The position numbers and the translations under genes are program-made. A DNA stretch of 64,000 nucleotides from Ligula intestinalis (taxonomy: Eukaryota > Platyhelminthes > Cestoda > Diphyllobothriidea > Diphyllobothriidae): positions 28,293,446 to 28,357,445 of the forward strand of contig JAYGXS010000005.1 of assembly GCA_036362985.1 (NCBI GenBank), in the 5' to 3' direction. Shown here one piece after another: positions 58,170-64,000 of this stretch; positions within the stretch are counted from its first letter, which is position 1, and every line of letters starts with the position of its first letter. The notes beneath the pieces are model-generated. The model was not told the DNA's origin. It saw nothing but the letters and a program-made list of their open reading frames with translations, and ran no database searches.

Positions 58170-58432
58170 TTGCTAACCAGCAGGCGCGCCTCAGAAGCAT
58201 AGCAAACCCGACCCTGCCCCCAGGTTTGACCTAAGTTTAGTCACGTTCGCGCTTGCCTCTGAGGCTAGCCGCATCAGCCAGCTTAGGTGGCGCCCAGGTG
58301 ACCTTGTTGTCAGACGCCCCAGACTCGGCCCTCGGCGCAAACAATCGCGCGACCCACAGCCAGACTATCACTGCCACACTAATAGACCCCAGCGCGTAAA
58401 CAACACACCTCTGCTCGTACGCCCTCGTACGG
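58170..58432 (+). repeat. Left arm of a ~260 bp inverted repeat
   Basis: AACCAGCAGGCGCGCC, GTCACGTTCGCGCTTGC, GGTGGCGCCCAGGTGACC and GCGTAAACAACA appear here and, reverse complemented, at 60446-60182. The arms are ~80% identical by eye. A minus-strand frame through the arm (58455-58237) is not conserved in the other arm and is not called. Confidence 0.8.
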
Positions 58433-60181
58433 GTACATTGTTCATGCACAAGCAAAACCCCACATCAATTTACCCGGTGTATCGAAGAATTTGCTCCTAA
58501 CAGCTGATTGACTTCGTCCATTATGGGAAAAAAATTCGTGTTTGTAGTTGCACTAAATCAATCATTTGTGACCGCAGCAGCCTCTCTAGCTATATCAGAC
58601 TCCGAAAACAGATCCATTCACGAACTTGGTTGCCTATATCATAAACAACTAGAGTCTACTAGGAGACCTACTGCTGAATCAAGCCTCTCCCAGCTGCCTC
58701 CTTTACGGTACATTTGCTAGCTCGCAAAATGTTAATCGAAATTCGGAGATGCGTTTTCGCTTCAAAAATATTGCTCGAGTATGCTTGTATAGGTAAATAA
58801 GGTGCAGCCTAATCGAAAAAAGAATAGTTCAGATACAGTACATTGCCGGCTTTTGAACGAGCTTCTTGACACTCTGTACACTCAATACACTCTGTAAAAA
58901 TAACAGCTTATGTAGTATGTATATTTCCTATTTATTTTCGATGCCTTTGCAAGTTGCAGTATATTTTATTTATTTTGTGTCCATTTGTTAGCAAATTACG
59001 CCTCCTTCCAGTTTTGCATTTGAAGTCAGTGTATCAATGCGTTTAAAAAAAAAACTTTTCAATCACCGAATAATTTGAACCGGACTTGCCGTAACATTTC
59101 CATTCAGGGTTTCCAGTCTGCATTTTGGATGCATGCTGCCTAGGGAGCAGCAATTAGTTATCAAATAGCACACATCAATTTCGCAATAGATATGGCCTGT
59201 GTTGGATACTTGATACACAATATCATTCGCCCCGCCCCTAACCGAGCCGCGTGGTGGATGCGCCATACCAACATGGAGGCCATATCCGGGGGTCGGCAGG
59301 CATTATGCTGATTGCGCGCCAATAGCAAATGCCGAGCATGGGGGCGTGGTGGCCCCCGTACGGGCGGCAACGGTCGCGCCAGCTACCTGCGTCCGAACAC
59401 GCCTCCAGCCTTCTTACACGTGTCTTGACACCGGGCATATGTGGATGAGTGAACAGCGAGTACAGTAGATGCAGCGCAAGTCTATCACTGCGTTAAACTA
59501 TTTCACGCGCAGGTTACCGTCCCTGCTCCAACCTGTTGTGGAACATACGGTGGAACTGTTTAAGCAACATTAACAAATTAACAGATACGACGCTTTATGC
59601 ATGGACGTTTCGCGATCTTAAAAAGCTCATGGTTTTACATTTTTTTTCAAAAACGAAAGGAACTCCATCTTCCCGTATACAATGTGAAAGAAAGAATTTC
59701 GGTTGACATGTAGGAAATCGACTGTAACAACACAAACATCGACAAAGCATTTATATGAGCATTTGTGGGGCGTACGGAGGTAACCTCTCACGGACATGTT
59801 GTCCTTGAAAGTCAAAACTAACAAGGTAACATGCGCGACATCATCCGAGTCGGCGGCTGGGAAGAGGCCACTACACAACGCCCAGTGTTATGGTATCACA
59901 TCTGAGATCTAGTGGTTTTCGTGTTAACTTAACTCATCTCGCTTGCATATAGCAACAAAAACTTGTAGCCCTAGCACGTAACTCTACGAAACCACATGCC
60001 CTATGCGGTACGAAGGAAAAAAATATTCTTGATTTGGTGGCCTAAAGTAATTTTTATGCCCATATATTTTGCCAGATAGCCTTCCGTCATGAAATTTCAA
60101 CATCTCCCCCTTCGTAATTCAAACACTGGCTGGTATGCGTAACCTGTGGATGCGGTAGGGTAGGGAGGATAAATTGTTGTG
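58433..60181. other. Interior between inverted repeat arms, no gene seen
   Basis: About 1.75 kb. The edges are AT-rich; a GC-rich patch at 59220-59420 gives overlapping minus-strand frames with no family motif. No transposase signature found. Confidence 0.4.
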
Positions 60182-60446
60182 GCGTCCGTACGAACAGCAG
60201 TATGTTGTTTACGCGATTGGGTCGATTAGTGTGGCAGTCATGGTCTAGTCGTGGGGCGCATGATTGGTTGCGACAAAGGCCGAGTCTGGGACGTCTGACA
60301 ACAAGGTCACCTGGGCGCCACCTAGGCGGCTGACGCGGCTAGCCCCAGACGCAAGCGCGAACGTGACTAACCTCAACGCAAGCCTAGGGGCAGGGGCGGG
60401 GGCGGGTTTGCTGCGCTTCTGAGGCGCGCATGCTGGTTGGCAAGAT
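60182..60446 (-). repeat. Right arm of the ~260 bp inverted repeat
   Basis: Reverse complement of 58170-58432. Differences are mostly single bases plus a C-rich length change near 60390-60410. Confidence 0.8.
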
Positions 60447-60689
60447 TGTCGCGGCCAGTAGGACACCGGAAACAGAAGAACACCGGAGTAGCTGCCTCAG
60501 ATCGATAGCTGTCTAGCAATGGCTTTTACCTCAACCAGTGAACTGTCACCTCAAATACCAAGCTGCGCGAGACGGTTATTCCACTCGGACACTCCTGAGT
60601 GTTCAGTTCTCGTAGTCAGCAGCAAGAAGCTGTGTTGTGTGCAGCAGTCACACCTCAGGAACAATTTCAACCAGTTTAAACAGACAAAG

Positions 60690-61035
60690 TGAAGTTCGGC
60701 GAAGCGCTTATGACCCATCTGGTAGACCCCAATGGTGAACAATGTGCGCATTCTGTGAGTGCATATGTCTGTGTTTCCGGCCCAGTTGGCGGTCAGAGTT
60801 ACGCTTAATTTACTGAATGCACATTAGCTTGAAACAGTCGTACATCAAGTTACCCGCAAACGCTCTCAGCTCTCTCTGCTATTGTGGCATGGCCGGCATT
60901 GGCTTGGCCGGCATTGGCTTGGCCGGCATTGGCCTGGCGGGTGGTTGCCTTTTTCAGACACTAGCCATGCATACGAAGTTTGTTTACTTGGGGAAAACAC
61001 TTTGGTTTGTGTTTGCACATTTCTGAGTGAGTACC
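60690..61035 (+). repeat. Tandem duplication H, unit 1, with 15 bp minisatellite
   Basis: GACCCATCTGGTAGACCCCA, GTCTGTGTTTCCGGC, GGCGGTCAGAGTT and TGTGTTTGCACATTTCTGAG recur in the next unit in the same order. Within this unit GGCCGGCATTGGCTT is repeated three times (60891-60935) and reads as GLAGI repeats in one frame. The minisatellite is absent from unit 2. Confidence 0.6.
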
Positions 61036-61084
61036 TACCCGGTCTGCAGTGACATGGAATGGCAGCTGGCGAGGCCTTGATGAA

Positions 61085-61390
61085 CTGCGGTTCGAAGAAG
61101 TCCCTATGACCCAGTTGTTCGATCCCAGTGTTGGATCATTCGCGCCATCACTGGGTGCGTATGCTTTTGTGTCCGGTTCAGCTGGTGGTCCGGGTTGTGC
61201 TTGGCTGAATGAAGGTAAATAACCCCGAAGTAGTCGTGTATCAACATACCCCCATACGCCGTCATCCCCTTCTGCTTGTATGACTTCAGACTGGCAGATA
61301 GTCACCTGTTTGAGACACCTACTCATAGACATGAATTTTGTCTCCTTCTTAAAGCCAATTGAGTCTGTGTTTGCACATTCCTGAGTCTAA
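61085..61390 (+). repeat. Tandem duplication H, unit 2
   Basis: Direct neighbour of unit 1, about 370 bases downstream: GACCCAGTTGTTCGATCCCA, CTTTTGTGTCCGGTTC, GGTGGTCCGGGTT and GTGTTTGCACATTCCTGAG. It abuts the RT fragment that reads the other way. Confidence 0.6.
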
Positions 61391-61905
61391 CAATTTTCTC
61401 CGTGTTGGTAGCTTTTCGAAACATCGCAGTGTGTAGCCTTCCGTCGTTCCGCCTCGATGCCTGGGCATCCGCAAAAGGAACTGCCCCATCCATTTCTTCC
61501 TCCCTTGTAAATTGAATGTCGGGGAGAATGGTGTTTACTTTACTTCTAAAGGCTGCTTTCACATCTCGGCGCTGGATGAAAAAAGTGTCGTCCGCGCAGG
61601 GCGTATAAAATTTAGGTTAGCCTGAATGATAAAAAAATCGCACTTTTAGTTCTTGTAGGACCGCTTCCGCCATATTGGGGAGCCCATTGGGGTTCGTTGG
61701 ATTAGCTCTTAGACCCGTACCTTAAATGTGTTGTACTTGGTTAAGCAGTACTCGAGTATCTCCATCACATACTGCCTTTTTAGTGGTTTTTTTTCTTCCA
61801 TGAACCATTTTCCAGTAGGTGGTTGGTGAGTTTCGCGGCCAATTATTTAGGAATCGATATGAAGAGGAAGGTGACGTCAAAGGATATCATTTTTTCGTCG
61901 GCAGC
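61391..61905 (-). pseudogene. PLE-type reverse transcriptase fragment, minus strand
   Basis: The minus strand carries, in order across frames, motif A EKMISFDVTFLFISIPK (near 61900-61850), a motif B remnant around TPMGSP/AEAVLQELK (near 61690-61640), motif C CADDTFFIQ (near 61590; normally YVDD or YADD), then VNTILPDIQFTREEE and GRLHTAMFRKATNT. This is the palm and thumb of a PLE RT related to family B rather than family A. Two or more frame changes break it, and it fades out near 61391. No endonuclease part follows on this strand. Confidence 0.7.
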
Positions 61906-62029
61906 TATTATCATGCTTTAGAGATTTTCAGGGAAGTGTGTTGAGGGTATGACCGTGCATTCCGTCAGCTTCTTCAAATATGTACTGAGCCTTTTAGCTA
62001 GCCCGCGGAAGAGGTGCTACTAGAACTAG

Positions 62030-62185
62030 AAGGGCGAGTTTTGCAGTTAGGCAAACCCAAATTTTGGGTGCCTTACGTGGACAGCGCTTTTTTCACCCTG
62101 TGCCATGACGCGAAAGAAACCTTAGGAATTAAATTAGACTCTATTTTCCCTGATATTCAATTCACAATGGGGAAGGAAATGTAAA
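62030..62185 (+). pseudogene. PLE-type reverse transcriptase fragment, plus strand
   Basis: The plus-strand frame reads KPKFWVPYVDSAFFTLCHDA, then KLDSIFPDIQFTMGKEM and stops. YVDS stands where the RT motif C (YVDD) belongs, so the second catalytic Asp is lost. The same region exists on the minus strand at ~61.5 kb, so two copies lie in opposite directions about 450 bases apart. Confidence 0.65.
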
Positions 62186-62240
62186 GTGATTGCTGGCGGA
62201 GGATGCTTATTCATCTGACGTTTTGTACTTACGCTGGAGC
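62186..62240 (-). repeat. Degenerate PLE family B tail
   Basis: The minus strand reads ACAAAACGTCAGATGAATAA, then CCAGCAATCACTTTAC, matching the family B tail GAAACGTCAGG...TTCCAGTGATC. It interrupts the RT fragment directly upstream. Confidence 0.45.
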
Positions 62241-62420
62241 TTGTGTGGAGCAGTCACACCGCAGCAACCATCTCAACCAGTTTAAACACACAGATCCTTG
62301 CCATCTAAGGTCGGTTGCACATTAAGTACCATCAATTGACGCCTACTTAACACCATTGAAATATCATACTATGCTACTTACCCCGTATTCCTCACACTAA
62401 GTAAGCCCTTACTAATTTCT
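62241..62420. other. Spacer, no gene seen
   Basis: Contains GCAGTCACACCGCAGCAACC, similar to 60640-60665, so probably repeat sequence. Confidence 0.35.
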
Positions 62421-62790
62421 TGTGCAAAGGATGCCTTCCTATTGCGCGCCACTTCCAATTATGTTTATGAATGGACATGCACTTGCGAATTCAGATGCAC
62501 AGGGCGAGCGCAAAGGCAATTTGCACCTACAGCGAAGGAGCACTTGCCTAGTTGGCTAATCAAACAGGAAAATAAAACCCCTCGGTCTTCCATTACTGAA
62601 AATTTCCTAGATACGGGTCATTATGTGGACCCTAAAACTTCTTTCGGAGTACATTTTCGCGCACGAACAACTCGTACCTTACGCTACCTGGAAGCAGCCT
62701 ACATGCGGTGATAAAAAGATTAACTATGTAACCAGTTGGAGCATGTGATTAACCTAGCTTTGCCTTTCTGACACCTGGCTTCCTGATTTA
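62421..62790 (+). pseudogene. GIY-YIG endonuclease 3' fragment of PLE family A
   Basis: The frame contains NYVYEWTCTCEFRCTGRAQR, then KEHLPSWLIKQENKTPRSSI and TGHYVDPKTSFGVHFRA. It aligns along its length with the family A endonuclease at 12.5 kb (CVYEFTCSCGCKYIGRTQRQ, AEHMPNWLFRAENKIPKSSI, TGHIVDQKTAFKVYFGL). The YIG tyrosine-isoleucine is changed to CTG and the second Cys to F, so this copy is dead. After the stop, GGAGCATGTGATTAACC matches the family A 3' spacer at 12777. No RT or pseudo-LTR accompanies it. Confidence 0.8.
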
Positions 62791-62864
62791 CAGAGTTCCC
62801 AGCCCACAGTTGGCAACCTGGAGCAGACGTATTCGGGCACCCACATGCCAAAATATTCTGACTT

Positions 62865-63170
62865 TAGAAGTATAGGATGTGATCGCTATTTGAAGAAGTT
62901 TTTTTGCCTGCCGTTTCGGATTCTATCGAAAGCCAGGCGTAACCGTAAAATTAGATTATAAATACACAGATAAGGGTGATAGATGCGCAGACCGTATTGA
63001 CCACGCGACCGCATGTGCCCTATAATTGTCGTTTCACTAACCATCACTGAGATTCGTTATTAATGTGGTTGGCTGGGCAGTCCGTTTCCCAGCCCATCAT
63101 TGCCGCAATTTAGTCCACCGTGTTGGATGCGGGCTTGATAATTGCGCGACAATTATGTTCACTGTCGTGC
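62865..63170 (-). repeat. PLE family B 3' region and tail
   Basis: The minus strand ends in AATCCGAAACGGCAGGCAAA (62931-62905) and the tail TAGCGATCACATCC. Upstream, the untranslated part (ATAATTGTCG, GCCGCAATT, AATTGCGCGACAATTATG) matches 27270-27410, the 3' region of the 27 kb copy. Confidence 0.6.
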
Positions 63171-63529
63171 CGCAGAACTAGACTAGGGCTGCGTCCACAT
63201 ATCTGTGGCTTCCAACGCCCGTCGCCTTGGGATGGCTGACTAGAGTAAAGATGACCGTTAGAGGGCGATGGCGTACTGATGGACAAAAGGAGACCTGGCC
63301 TCAACCCCCAGTGGCTTGACCTCAATTCGTCCAATGAAATTCCCGCGTTTGAAAACTTGCTTCATTTCGTAGGTTAGTCTCAATCCGTCTGGGCACAGAC
63401 CTCCGTGCGCTGACTGCCACCAGACATCACGTCAGATTCGACCCGATTTGGGAGCAGACTGCACTCGCCTGCGAGTAAAATCTCCCCCTATCTATTCTTG
63501 CAATCCTTCTGTAAAAAATCAACTCTTCG
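63171..63529. other. GC-mixed repeat-like DNA, no gene seen
   Basis: No supported feature. Confidence 0.35.
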
Positions 63530-63640
63530 TTTAGGAATTCCTACCACTCTGGCCTTCCCATGACTTCTTTCTTGTCCTAAGGGACCGGGCCTGGAAGATC
63601 GTAGTTGTTAGGGTTTACCTTTATTAACCTTAATCCTTCG
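63530..63640 (-). repeat. Dispersed repeat F fragment
   Basis: The minus strand shows ACTACGATCTTCCAGGCCC, GTCCCTTAGGACAAG and GGAAGGCCAGAGTGG, the repeat F order. Confidence 0.5.
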
Positions 63641-64000
63641 ATAAGGACACAGATGGTGGACTCGGCCGTTGACGCCCCCTAGACCTGTCACCACAGCTGG
63701 TTCGGATCCCACTGCCTGAGAGATCCGCAACGGCCACACTAGGAATGAGTCATTGCAGCCTGATTTTCAGTCCGCCAGTTGGCCATTCTATAGAAATACA
63801 CAAACTGGACTGACCGAGTTATCTCGTTAGTTGACAGTCGTTCTAGCCATGAGTTTTAGCGCACCGCAGAAGCTTCAAGCCAGTTCGATTGTTTAAAGAG
63901 AAGAAGATGCGCTGAGTCGTCGACCTCACTCGCTATTCCCATTCACAGAGACCAGCCCCTCTCCGAGCCGTTCAGTTGTCTGATGCAGTGATTAGGTCCG
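63641..64000. other. Right edge, no gene seen
   Basis: No supported feature. Confidence 0.4.

Noticed and set aside
58237..58455. Minus-strand frame with a hydrophobic segment as a small membrane protein
   Set aside because: The same DNA in the other inverted repeat arm does not keep the frame.
1..64000. CRISPR arrays, operons, ribosome binding sites, rRNA
   Set aside because: The window is eukaryotic; no regularly spaced repeats, polycistronic layout or rRNA sequence seen.

Overview
This is a eukaryotic, AT-rich and gene-poor window. I take it to be a flatworm (Platyhelminthes), most likely a large-genome tapeworm or fluke; a diphyllobothriid-type cestode is my best guess (moderate confidence, from memory of element families, no search run). 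Reasons: one long intron-less Cys-loop receptor reading frame of the glutamate/glycine-gated type, Penelope-like retroelements (PLEs) with GIY-YIG endonuclease domains, and short tandem repeats carrying hammerhead ribozymes.

Layout. 1-10 kb is mostly unique AT-rich DNA with a PLE tail at the left edge and a weak coding-like stretch near 0.8-1.2 kb. 10.15-13.16 kb is one nearly complete but mutated PLE (family A) between two ~305 bp direct pseudo-LTRs. 13.5-14.8 kb holds two decayed 3' parts of a second PLE family (family B). 19.8-20.4 kb is a tandem dimer of a 322 bp unit, each unit with a type I hammerhead; a third, decayed hammerhead lies at 39.3 kb. 20.8-21.4 and 32.9-33.5 kb are two copies of one dispersed repeat. 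27.1-27.9 and 31.9-32.5 kb are further family B fragments, and a tRNA-like sequence lies at 28.3 kb. 35.6-36.1 and 37.4-37.9 kb are a second diverged repeat pair. The one convincing host gene is at 42.5-44.2 kb (plus strand). From 49.9 kb to the end the sequence becomes GC-richer and is a mosaic of broken elements: family B tails, a Ty3/Gypsy remnant, a LINE C-terminus, a tRNA-derived SINE-like piece, an inverted repeat pair, and RT fragments in opposite orientations.

How the parts relate. The receptor gene stands alone. The repeats share a theme: self-cleaving RNA motifs joined to reverse-transcribed elements. Family B tails carry a hammerhead-like core and occur repeatedly as outward-pointing pairs that would fold back on themselves. 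The 322 bp dimer has no protein of its own and looks like a retrozyme, a non-autonomous element that other reverse transcriptases, possibly those of the PLEs here, might mobilise. That link is inference. Most small open frames in the window have no recognisable product and are not annotated.
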